The translations under genes were made by a program, and so were the position numbers. Of a stretch of 64,000 nt of DNA, positions 36,240 through 46,261 are shown piece after piece. The notes beneath the pieces are model-generated. The model had not been told where the DNA came from, ran no database searches, and was given only the letters and a program-made list of their open reading frames with translations. The stretch's first letter is position 1. Every line of letters begins with the position of its first letter. The stretch is from Alligator mississippiensis (taxonomy: Eukaryota > Chordata > Crocodylia > Alligatoridae). Where the stretch lies: contig NC_081832.1 of the NCBI RefSeq assembly GCF_030867095.1, forward strand, positions 56,591,444 to 56,655,443, read 5' to 3'.

Positions 36240-36860
36240 TTATGAGCTGCTGTCTGGCATTATCCCTCAGTGAGTGGAATCCATCTACCCTGTCTGGACA
36301 TTTGTAAAGATTGCAGCTTTTGGTTAAGTGCTGTGCTGTTTGCTAGACATGGCATTCACACAGGGGGATGTCCAATATTGTACAGTATTGTTCTGAAGTG
36401 TCTGTATCCAGATCTCAGTCTGTTCAGTTTGACCCACGCTTCTCTGTCAAGGTCATACCCAACAGGGGACTCATTTAGTGTTGGTATAAAATGCTGTTGG
36501 AATAGATTTCAGACTGGATTACTCTGAATGAACATTTTTCCATTCATTCCACCCCTTACCTAAATTTAGAGCAACACACAAGGCCACAGTACCCAGCCTG
36601 CTAGGCACTCCATAGGCCCAGAAATCAAGCAGCAGGGGAGCGGTTTGAATCTGTCTCCTTATGTCACTTGGTCTAATGCCCAGGAGTGCAGGGAATACAT
36701 CTCTTTGTGTGTAAGTTGTATAGCCTGTTATGAGTCTCTGTGCACTGTTAAGTAATGTGACTAGCTTTTTAGTGTGGCAGCTTCTGGACCTTACAGGAGC
36801 AAAGTAATACCATTTCAAGTGCAGTGGTTCTGTGCACTTTGAAGTTGGCACAACATGTCA
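36240..36860 (-). mobile_element. non-CR1 LINE fragment, ORF2 carboxy-terminal region
   Basis: The minus frame at 36519-36851 reads YFAPVRSRSCHTKKLV, then LNSAQRLITGYTTYT and LLGIRPSDIRRQI. This is the order seen after the reverse transcriptase in a widespread metazoan non-LTR family (AEYCAPVW-SRSAHT, LN-xxRLITG, LxxIxPPxLRR). Further along, in the complement of about 36470-36370, another frame reads PVGYDLDREAWVKLNRLRSG, matching the PGFDLPRxxWxxLNRxRTG block nearer the carboxy end of the same family. It is 5'-truncated and has at least one frame break. This is not CR1, whose carboxy end reads FFTVRVAKVWN. The clade (Jockey-, RTE- or Rex-like) is not resolved by eye. Confidence 0.7.
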
Positions 36861-36892
36861 TGCTGGCAAAATATTTTGGGTGCTGACAGAAT

Positions 36893-37137
36893 TGCGGGGG
36901 TGGGAGAGAATAAAAACAGCGCTTTACTGGAAGAGGAATTGCATCAGTTTGACCCTGCTCACCCAATGTCTGAGTAGCTTGCACAGGGCTTTTTGGTGCT
37001 TTTATCTAATAGATTCAATCAGCTATTAGATAAAAGCACCAAAAAGCCCTGCTGAAGCATGTGAGCTATGCAGACGTTAGGGAGCCAGGTCAAACATGTG
37101 ATTCCTCTTCTGGTAAAGCACTGCCCTCCCCCACTTA
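36893..37137. mobile_element. foldback (long inverted repeat) element with perfect 28-bp stem
   Basis: The inner stem, 36984-37011 with 37024-37051, is complementary over 28 bases without mismatch, around a 12-base loop. Outside it the arms continue to pair imperfectly for about 85-90 bases: CAGCGCTTTACTGGAAGAGGAAT near 36918 mirrors ATTCCTCTTCTGGTAAAGCACTG near 37101. The whole forms a hairpin of about 245 bases. It is most simply a foldback MITE. If transcribed it would give a microRNA-precursor-like hairpin. No target duplication was identified. Confidence 0.82.
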
Positions 37138-37259
37138 AAGCAATTACCTGTGCAGAGACTTTAGTGCTTCTCTTCTGAATGTGATGTTTGTGGGTGAGGG
37201 AATAGTCTAATGTGACTCCTTGGTAAATTGGGGATGCTCATAGGAAATGCTGTTGATGC

Positions 37260-38140
37260 TGTCACAACCCAAAGTTGTGGTTTTTTGTTTGTGTGTGCTT
37301 CGGCACTGCTAAATTATTTTCCCGCCAATTGTAGCTTTCTTTGCACGATAGAGTTCTCTGCTGCGGGAGAGAACTCTGGTGCAACGGGGGATTTCCCGCC
37401 AAATAACGGCTTCTTTGCAGGGTGCATTTCTTTGCATACTAGTGATGCACGTTGCAAAGGAGTTCCCGCCATTTGTATTTGGATTCGCGCCACATTATTG
37501 GCCAGTTCCAATGTAGGTATACATGGCGGCTAGCTATTGGCTTGCTAGCCGTACAAAAGGCTTGGGTAGTTTCTGCCCAAGTCGGAGAGAGAGGAAAACT
37601 GGAGGACTCCACGAACATCAGGAGAGATCTGTGTGAAGATCTCCAAGCACTGCGGACCCTTGCAGACCCAACACGCCTCTCTTAAGCAGGCAATAGAGGC
37701 TTAAATAACTGAACCCACGGAGCTTTCACTTCTAGCCTCTCCCCGTCGCCAAGCGCAATCCAAGACATAGCCCTTTCCTGTAAACCCAATTTTTGAACCC
37801 ACGGAGCCTAAACAACTCCGGGGGACCAGGGAACCGAACCGAACCTGCGGAGCTTAAACAACTCCGTGGGAGCAACTGAATTTGTCGTAGTCCTCCAGCG
37901 AGGATTTAAGCGGAGCTGCGCCTGGAAACCTGTCCAGCCTACACCACTACCATCTTTGGGTGTAAGTAAACAATCTTTTCAATCAACCACTACGCGTTTG
38001 TGACTAATTCTAGCTCGCCACCGGTTTTCTCTGACCCCGCGTGCCCAGGCTGCTGGCCACAGCCTGCGTGCGCAAAGACGGGTCGCAGATCGCCCCCCCC
38101 AACTCGCACTTGGCGGCGGGATCGGGGCCCGGCCCGCACA
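37260..38140 (+). mobile_element. solo LTR of an endogenous retrovirus or related LTR element, 881 bp
   Basis: A fossil solo LTR. It begins TGTCACAACC and ends GGCCCGCACA (TG...CA), and the pentamer GATGC occurs directly before (37255-37259) and directly after (38141-38145). No internal coding region is attached, so it is probably the product of LTR-LTR recombination. It is markedly richer in G, C and CpG than its surroundings. It contains a possible TATA-like GTACAAAAGG near 37552 and three related GAACC-GCGGAGC-type words (about 37711, 37795, 37843). The perfect duplication and retained CpG suggest a fairly young insertion. Orientation is inferred from the TATA-like site, so strand is tentative. 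Confidence 0.82.
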
Positions 38141-38324
38141 GATGCCTCCTCTGATATTCAGTGTGCTCTTGACTCAGTGATTGTCTGGGTGGAAGAATGA
38201 TGATCCTGATTTGCTGATGCTCCCCACTGACATTGTGCCTCTCAAACGACACTCATCCCAAACACCTGTGCTACTGGCTTGAAGCAAAGGTCGGGCATTG
38301 GTTTGGTCTTCCCTACTGTTGTTG

Positions 38325-38568
38325 CAGGGGTGTACTTGGTAGCCGTGTTGGTCTGAGACAAAAAGACATACAAAAAACTAGAACTCTTGGTTCCAAAATG
38401 ATACCTTTTAATAGACCAACTGGAAAATGGCAAACTGGAAAAAAAAAACAACTGACAAAGGGACTTTGATCCTGAAAGCTTGCAGAAAAGGACAATTTTC
38501 TTGCCATTTTCCAGTTGGTCTAATAAAAGGTATCATCTTGGAACCAAGAGTTCTAGTTTATGGTATGT
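38325..38568. mobile_element. Penelope-like repeat inserted as an inverted dimer
   Basis: The left part (from GTAGCCGTGTTGGTCTGAGAC at 38340) matches the copy at 48930. The right part is the complement of the same segment, so 38371-38433 pairs with 38501-38559 in a large hairpin. The 13-mer CCTACTGTTGTTG flanks the unit on both sides (38312-38324 and 38569-38581), showing that the dimer arrived as one insertion. Between the arms, on the plus strand, 38452-38477 holds a hammerhead-like core with stem II (AGGGACTTTGATCCT) and the GAAA box. Assignment to Penelope-like elements rests on this core and on similarity to a reptile repeat with GTAGCCGTGTTAGTCTGT. Confidence 0.7.
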
Positions 38569-40567
38569 CCTACTGTTGTTGGGCACTTATCAGTCTATGT
38601 TATATTGAGTAGGGCCATAAATATGGGTAATTAACAACTGGCCACCCCATCTCTCAAGGTTGCATTGCTTTCTTGAGAGAGTCCAGTGTGTTTGTTCAGA
38701 TCCACCCAATGCAAAACCTTACCCAAACACACCCCAATATACACTGAGGGCTTTTTTGAGCCCCACAGCCAAGGTATAACCCACAGTTGAAACTTTGCAT
38801 TTTTGTGGGTGATCCTCTGGGGATTCTTTGGCAGAGAAGCTATGAATGAACACCACTGCAGGTAAGGCAAACAGGAAACAGGAATTCTCTCCAGCAACCC
38901 TCTCTCCCCCCACCTCCCCTCACCCTGCCCTGCTCCCTCTCTCCCTCCTTCTCATCCAAGAGAACCAAAGAAGGCTCATCCCTCCAAGCCTTGAGACTTG
39001 GGTTTCCTAGTCCTCTTGGCTTCCACAGCATGGAGATGGAGCCCAGGCATCCAGGTTTTCCCAGATGTGAAGCAGAATGCAGGTGTGTGTCTAGAAGGTC
39101 ATGAAGTGCTGCATGGCTTCTGGTGTCAGGTGGGAGAAAGGATGTGGACAGGGGACTGATTATAGGTCCCTCTGTTTGCAGGCTCTGCATTTGTGTATAG
39201 GAGGCCTGGTCATGGAGCACAAGATACTGGATCCAGGATGGGCACCTGAACACCTGTCAAGTGCCAGAGATGTGTGTGTAGATGGCACCAGCAACATGAG
39301 GACAAAATGGGAACCTTGATGTAGGAGGTTAGGATGGACAGGCTGGTGATTACTTGCACCCACAGTGCCACAGAACTTGAATGAGCCACCCAGGCCCAGG
39401 AATGCTGCATAAAGATTCAAGAATGAGGTTTACAGATTACCTGCTGGTCTCTGAGGAAGGCTGAATGTACAGCTATGGAAAGAGACAGCTGAGAGAGTTA
39501 CAGGACCAGGATAGGAAGTTTATGCACAGGGTCAAAGACTGCCTGTGATCCAGCTATGGCACAACTGAGTGGCATCAGTGCTGCCTTCTGTGGCGAGACA
39601 ATTGCCCTCCCAGGCTGGAGTGGTGGGACAGGTTGCTGCAGCATGAAGAGCCCTGCTCCAGGGACTCCTCTCTGAGGCAAAATACATGACAGTCCCATGG
39701 GAGAGGGGCCCTGGATGGTGGCTGTGGGAGAATGCTCCATCCTACACATTGATTGGGAGGTGCTGTGGGGTAGGAGAGCCCTGGAACAGGAGATATGGCA
39801 TGTGGGAGTTACTGATCCATGGTCCAAGGAGCCAGGAAGGCATATAGTGGGGCTTGCTCCGAGCAGCAGCATTGTGGGAGGGGAGCAGAACCAGGCTGCC
39901 CAAGAACTGATGCCAGGGCTGGCATTGACTCAGCCCACTTTCCAGGGCCTACTTGCTACCCCTGACACCTGGCGATCATTAGTGTAGGAGCAGAGCCCCG
40001 AAGAGGTTCCAGAGTCACTCCAGAAGGGAGCGGGAGTGCTCTGAATGGTGGTGGGTGGTGGTGGGGCAGGATGGCTCACAAGCCCACCAGGACAGGCCAC
40101 TGCAGGTCCGGATCCCACTGTGGAGGAGCGGTGCAGCTTCTGTAAGGATAAGCAACATTCCACAGGGTTTCTTTATTATGTAGAAGGAAAATTTGGCAGC
40201 CATTTGCAGGATGGATAGGTGATGGCTTGTGGCTATGAGGGCACATGCCATAATGAGCCACTTGGGAGTCTTTGGCAGCCCAGAGAGCACCTGGAGCATG
40301 TTGAGAGGCATGTGAGAACCACCGTTAGCTGTTGCAGTTGAGCCATTAGGGCAGGCCCCAAGGCTCTCCCCCTTCAAGGGCTAACATGTTCTGCTTCCTT
40401 CCTACCTAAACCAGGGGGCTTAGATCATAGCTCAAAAGTTAGAGCACTTCTACCACAGGCTTCTTGAATGCATGTACTTAGCTTTTGACTCTTGGGGCAG
40501 TCCTTAGTGAGCTTTCAGTGAGAACCCTGGCTTGGATTCAGTGTGAGTTTGTTAAACCTGAGATTCG
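38569..40567. other. non-coding DNA, GC-rich in part
   Basis: Open frames on both strands (for example 38840-39253 minus, 39498-39872 minus, 40015-40377 minus) have no recognisable domain. Composition resembles the interiors of the GGCTAGGGACAGACATT family. The wording CTTGAATGCATGTACTTAGC at 40463-40482 could be a diverged right end of that family. No exon was recognised. Confidence 0.4.
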
Positions 40568-42185
40568 TAGTTTCATAGGTGGTAGGGTCAGAAGGGACCT
40601 GAGCAGATCATCAAGTCCGACCCCCCGCCATGGCAGGAAAGAGTACTAGGGTCAAACAACCCCGGCAAGGTGTTCATCCAGCCTCCTCTTAAAGACCTTC
40701 AGGGTAGGAGCCAGCACCCCTTCTCTTGGAAGTTGGTTCCAGATCCTAGCTGCCCTGACAGTGAAGTAGTGCCTTCTGATATCTAGCCTAAATCTACCCT
40801 CTGCCAGCTTGTGACTGTTATTTCTTGTCACTCCTGGTAGTGCTCGGGGGAACAGGGACTCCCCCAATGCCTGCTGGTCCCCTCTGACTAGTTTGTAAAT
40901 GGCTACTAGATCCCCCCTCAGCCTTCTCTTGTGGAGGCTGAACAGATTCAGATCCCTTAGCCTCTCCTCGTAGGGCCTGCTCTGGTGACCTCTGATCATG
41001 TGGGTGGCCCTCCTCTGGACCCTCTCCATGTTGTCCACATCCCTCCTGAAGTGCAGCACCCAGAACTGGACTCAGTACTCCAACTGCAGCCTGACCAATG
41101 TCGCACAGAGGGGGAGGTTCACCTCCTTGGATCTGCTTGAGATGCATCTGTGGATGCATGGCAAGGTATGGTTGGCTTTCCTGTCCGCGTCTCCACACTG
41201 TTGGCCAATGTTCATTTTGGCATCAATAATGACTCCAAGATCCTTTTCTGCTTCTGCATTGACGAGAAGGGAGTTCCCCAGCCTGTAGGTATGCTGCTGG
41301 TTCTTCTTCCCCAGGTGCAGCACCTTGCACTTGTCAGTGTTGAAACCCATCCTGTTCTCATCCGCCCACCCCTGTAACCTGTCTAGGTCCGATTGCAGCC
41401 TATTCCTCCCTTCTGGCATGCCCACTTCTCCCCACATCTTAGTGTCATTTGCAAATTTGAACAGGGTGCTTTTTACACCATCATCCAAGTCACTGATGAA
41501 GATGTTGAACAGCGCAGGCCCAAGGACTGTGCCCTGGGGGACCCCACTGCCCACATCCCTCCATGTTGAAAATGACCCATCCACCACCACTCTTTGGGTG
41601 TGGCCCTCCAGCTAACTAGTGACCCATTTGACTGTGTAGGTGTTGACGGCACAGTCCCCTAGTTTTTTTAAAGAGAATGGGGTGAGAGACAGTGTCGAAG
41701 GCCTTCCTAAAGTCCAGAAAGACTACGTCCACTGCTACACCTGTGTCTAAGGATTTTGTGACCTGGTCGTAGAAGGCCACCAGGTTGGTCTGACAGGACC
41801 TACCTCTAATGAACCCATGTTGGTTGCCCCTAAGCATAATCTCCCCTGCAGGCCCCTCGCAGACATGTGCCAGGATAACTCTCTCAAAAAGTTTACCTAG
41901 GACTGAGGTAAGACTGACTGGCCTATAGTTTCCTGGGTCCTCCTTCCTCCCTTTTTTGAAAATGGGGACCACATTGGCCCTTTTCCAGTCCTCTGGCACC
42001 ACACCAGAGCACCATGAATGCTCGTAAAGCCATGCCAGGTGTCTCACTATGACCTCTGCTAATTCCCTCAGCATTCTGGGGTGATCATCAGGACCTGCTG
42101 ATTTAAATATGTCCAGTACCTCCAGAAGTTCCCTGACCAGGTCCTCACTGACCCTAGGCCTGGGTGCGCCTACCCTGGGATCTAC
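40568..42185 (-). mobile_element. CR1 LINE, 5'-truncated, RT region and 3' end
   Basis: Minus strand. The 3' tail begins at 40568 (complement contains GGTCCCTTCTGACCCTACC). The ORF2 end is at 40652-41059 (RHYFTVRAARIWNQLPREGV, KRRLDEHLAGVV). The RT centre is at 41072-41590 (GVPQGTVLGPALFN; the catalytic FADD reads FAND). The RT start is at 41616-42254 ([53 protein letters not shown]). It is preceded by the GPDDHPRMLREL block near 42080. At least two frame breaks separate these parts, and one catalytic aspartate is replaced, so it is inactive. It is 5'-truncated before the endonuclease near 42185. Confidence 0.93.
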
Positions 42186-45100
42186 GATGATTTGGATGAA
42201 AGATTTTGCTTCCCAAGCAACTTGGTTGTGTTCTAAAATTTTTAATCCTGTCAATCAGTGACAGGACTGGGATCTGGGTTTAGCTCAGGTTGCTCAGGAT
42301 AGCACTACAGGACAAGTTCGGACAGGAAGTGAAGAAAAAGGACTGAAGGGAGAATTCAGGTAGCAGAATATAATTACCCAAATCGGAATTTAGCCAGGAC
42401 ATCAGCGCTAACACATTTATTCTTGTGGAAATGGTCATGGGATTTTTAAAAGCTATTTGGTTTTATCTCTTATGAAAAATATTGTCTACTTTTATTGCTG
42501 CATGATTTTTTCTGTAGCTCTGGACAAGAAATATATGGGAAGGAACTTAGGTGTTGGGGAATAGCATATAAAAACCACAAAGATGTGTAATATAAATGTA
42601 TAAATATAATTAATATAAATATTTGTGAGGGGTGGGATACCTTAAAAATGAGATTAAGTATTTAGTAGGGTATTTTGTTTGCTTACTGATTGCTTATCTA
42701 TTTCATTTAGAAGGAATAAGAAAGGATGAGCTTTATGTCTTAAAATAGAGCATGTTACATCACAACAGTCTGATTACTAGGAACTGGCTGTCAGGGAACG
42801 TGCACCTTCAGTGATGACAAATATCAGCATTGACTATGCATCCAGTTTTGCGCTCGGATACCAAAGGGCATAAATAAGGGCTGTGTACAAGGACACTGAA
42901 GGTTCTTGACATGTTCTTGGTTTTAAGGTAGTAGTATATTTAGAAAAAAGGATTTCCAGGGGAACTGACTATTGGGATATCTGGGTTGCACTGTTACCTC
43001 AGTCACTAATTTTGTGTGTGAAATTGAGCAATTTATTTAATCCAACTTCAACTTAGTTTGCATTCTGCAGAACAGGTTAATACCCAGGGGTGTTGAGATT
43101 TCATTAATATCTGGAAATCCACTTTGAAATCCTGGCATCAATGTGCAAAATAGTATTAGTGGTGGATGATTTATGAACCCACTACTGAGCAGGCATCTCA
43201 ATTAGAAGCGGTAGTAAAAAGGGGAAAATAATTCTGTGAAATTATTAAGTCAAATTTATTTAACAAGAGATATATAAGAATTTGATACCTGACTATAATA
43301 AATGCCCCTGTTATGTCCTCATTATATAAATAACCATGCAATAAACCACACTAAGATTACATTCATAGTCAAATTTGTACAAAAGGATGATGAATATAGT
43401 TTGGGATTTCTACCTACTGGAAAAATGACTTCCGGCTTCATTTATCTATGGCTATTGCAAGAGTGATCTATGACAGCTGAAATCCTTTTGCACAGGAAAG
43501 TAGCTAATTTACTAGAAGTTCCTTAAGGAGAGATGACCATTAATTGACCAAGTTAATCACTGGAATATTTCAGGATTTTATTCACTTTCCAGATGGTGGA
43601 ATACTGGGCAATGAAAAAATGAGACATTTTATGCCTTTAGGAAACTGGGAATCATCAGGATTTATTTTATACATTCCCATTCCAGGGTTTAGCCACTCAT
43701 TAAAAGGTATTAATTGCCCTGTCATTGAGCCAGAGTGTACAGAGCATATGCCCAGAAACCTATTTTTTAGCATGTTCTAGAAGCATCATCTGGATAGGAC
43801 CTTGCACCTTTTTGTCTGGGAGGGAGGAGAATCCAGGAGAGGTTTTGGTGAGCACAAAGGAGACACTTTAGAGACCTAGGGCTTGATTCACAGGTTGGGG
43901 TGTGTAGTACATAGGAGCTGATAGTAAAAGTGAATACTAGGTGGCTTGATTCTTTTTTGTTTCTTTCACTAGTGTAAATCAAGAACTCTGAAATCAATAA
44001 ACATATACCAGTTTGAGAGCAGAAACAAATCCATTGTTGGTTTTAAGACTGATGCAATTTGAAATTAGAGAGTGAAGTTTAAATTAATCCATGCGCAAAA
44101 GGCCCACATTGAGGCATATGCACCAGTTAAATCATGATTAATCTTTGAGTTGACCCCTTTTCATAGAGGACTCCTGAAATTCATTTGGTGCTGTCAGCTA
44201 CATTTTCTAGAGTCTCTTCTGGCTTTTGGGAAGCATGGTAGTGATGTCCTGATTCCTGACTGAGTTTGACCTGTATGGAGAATGCAGTATAAGGTCAGGG
44301 GAAAGGAAAGCAAAAACAATAACAATCATGAAGGGGGGATAAACATTATGCCTTTTTAAAAATATAAATAGATAAGGAGTTAAAAATAGCGTAAATTGTT
44401 TAGTTATTTAGGTATGCATATGTCCAGCTGTATCAACTCCTTGACTTTATTATTGTAGAATCTGTCACCCTTTGACCTCTCTTGTTCTTTGTTTGGGACT
44501 TTAATTTAAATATATATGAAAAGGAGAAAGCCCTACTTGAGTTTGTAGTTTGTAATATTGACTATTTGTATTGATTTTTCTATACCAGTGCTGATGGCAG
44601 AGAGTGATGGAGCCCCTTGGGCTGGAAATGAGTTGTTACTGTTTTCTTTACTATCACTGATCTAGAGTGGAAGTCATTGCTCTACCTTAATTAAGGAGAA
44701 TAGAATTAATTGTGTACCTCATTTATTTTCCTTAAGGAAATGTAATGATAGTAGGTTTTTATCACATATTACTCATGTAGGACCAATTCAGTTCCTTACC
44801 TAAATTTTCTTTTTCCAAACTCAGATATTTTATTACTTGCCTTTTTAGTCTTATGAATAACCCCAACTAAACTCGCTTTGCTTGGCCAATACTTATGAAC
44901 TGGAATGATTGATAATACAGTATACATTTTTACATTGTTTATAGCATCTGGCATTTGCCTTCTCTTTGCCAGGAGTGTGTCACATTAATGAACAAGTGAT
45001 GCTTGAAAGGTCAAAGGCAAAATAAACAATTCAATCTTTTGTGATTTACCCTCCTTTAATAAATGTTTTGTTGAACTTTTTTTTTGCTAAATACAGGATT

Positions 45101-45758
45101 TGCTGTGCTATATGATGTATTATTTATGGCATTCCACTTAATGAGGTGAAATACTGTACTTATTTCTGAACACTGACATTATTTAACCTCCAATAACAGT
45201 ACTTTCTTCTTACATGCACTCTTCAGTGTTTTTAAAAATATTAGTTAACTGAGCCTTACAATTCAGTTCTATATGCTAGGCATGCTTTGTGTGAACCTCT
45301 TTAAAGATGGCAAGAATGCCATGCAGAGTACTCAAGGAATCAGATTCATGCTGAACTACTTGAGGAGGAGCTAGGAGGGTATTAGATCAACTTTGTACCT
45401 TTTAGATTCTGGACTGTACCCAGGAATGGAGCACCCAATTGTAATTTAGCTACTGTAGCATGCATCATGGTACTCCTTGACCTAGTGTAATATGGAGGAT
45501 GTCATCTGGCTAAGTAGCACAGCCATGGAGAGAAGGAAAGCCATCCTAGTGCCACCCAGATGTTATGCACTACCATGTATGCTTTTAGGTCTTCCTGGGT
45601 GATTTGCTTTAATTCTTTCTTTTGTTTTCTAGGTTCATGACTTCTGTTACTGTCTACCTCGATGGAATGGGACAGCATGGACTACTGGGCTTTCTTTCAT
45701 CCACAGATAAGTCTCATGTACATTTGGGTATCTCAGTGTCCTCTCTCCCTTGGAGAGG
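42186..45758. other. AT-rich, apparently single-copy DNA
   Basis: No transposon ends were recognised over about 3.5 kb, and no convincing exon. The stretch 44940-45070 is a candidate regulatory or conserved element: it contains AAAGGTCAAAGGCAAAATAA, resembling a direct-repeat nuclear-receptor site beside a forkhead-like word. This is inference only. Confidence 0.45.
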
Positions 45759-45766
45759 GTCTGCAC

Positions 45767-46253
45767 TAGGGCTGTGTGAAACAGCACCATTTCATTTCAC
45801 TTTGAGTTTTGAGGTTCAACAGAACAGCGTTCCGTTTCGAATTTAATTTCAATTCGACACAGCTGTTCCATTTCCCTTTGTCGAAACAGTGAGGCTGTTT
45901 CGATGTTTCGCTAGATTGGACTGGGGAAAGGAAGTCAGCCCAGCTGGGCTGACTTCCCATCCCCATCCCCAGATCAGGCTGGGGCTAGTTCCCTTCCCCT
46001 GCACTGTTATCGGCTTCCCACAGCATGGCGGCAGGAGACGGGGAAGGCTAGGGCGGTGCTCCTCACTCCTGATGAGGGCACAGCACTGGTTATCCCCTGT
46101 CTCTCACCACCTTGCTGCTGGCTGCTTTGATATTTGAAACGTTTCGAAGCTGTTTTGAAGCCCTTCATTTCAATTTGATTTCATTGTTTTGAGCTTGAAA
46201 TAAGTCAAAACGGTGTCGAATCGAAACAGCCACTGAAATTTCACACAGCCCTA
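45767..46253. mobile_element. hAT-like MITE, 487 bp, 8-bp target duplication
   Basis: The ends are TAGGGCTGTGTGAAA and the complement of TTTCACACAGCCCTA: a 15-base inverted repeat identical apart from internal variation. Flanking octamers are GTCTGCAC (45759-45766) and ATCTGCAC (46254-46261), 7 of 8 identical, as expected for the hAT superfamily. The interior has inverted TTTCGAA/TTCGAAA-type words on both sides (for example GTTTCGATGTTTCG near 45898 and CGAATCGAAACAGC near 46217), giving a palindromic layout like the 34533 element. It is non-coding. Confidence 0.88.
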
Positions 46254-46261
46254 ATCTGCAC

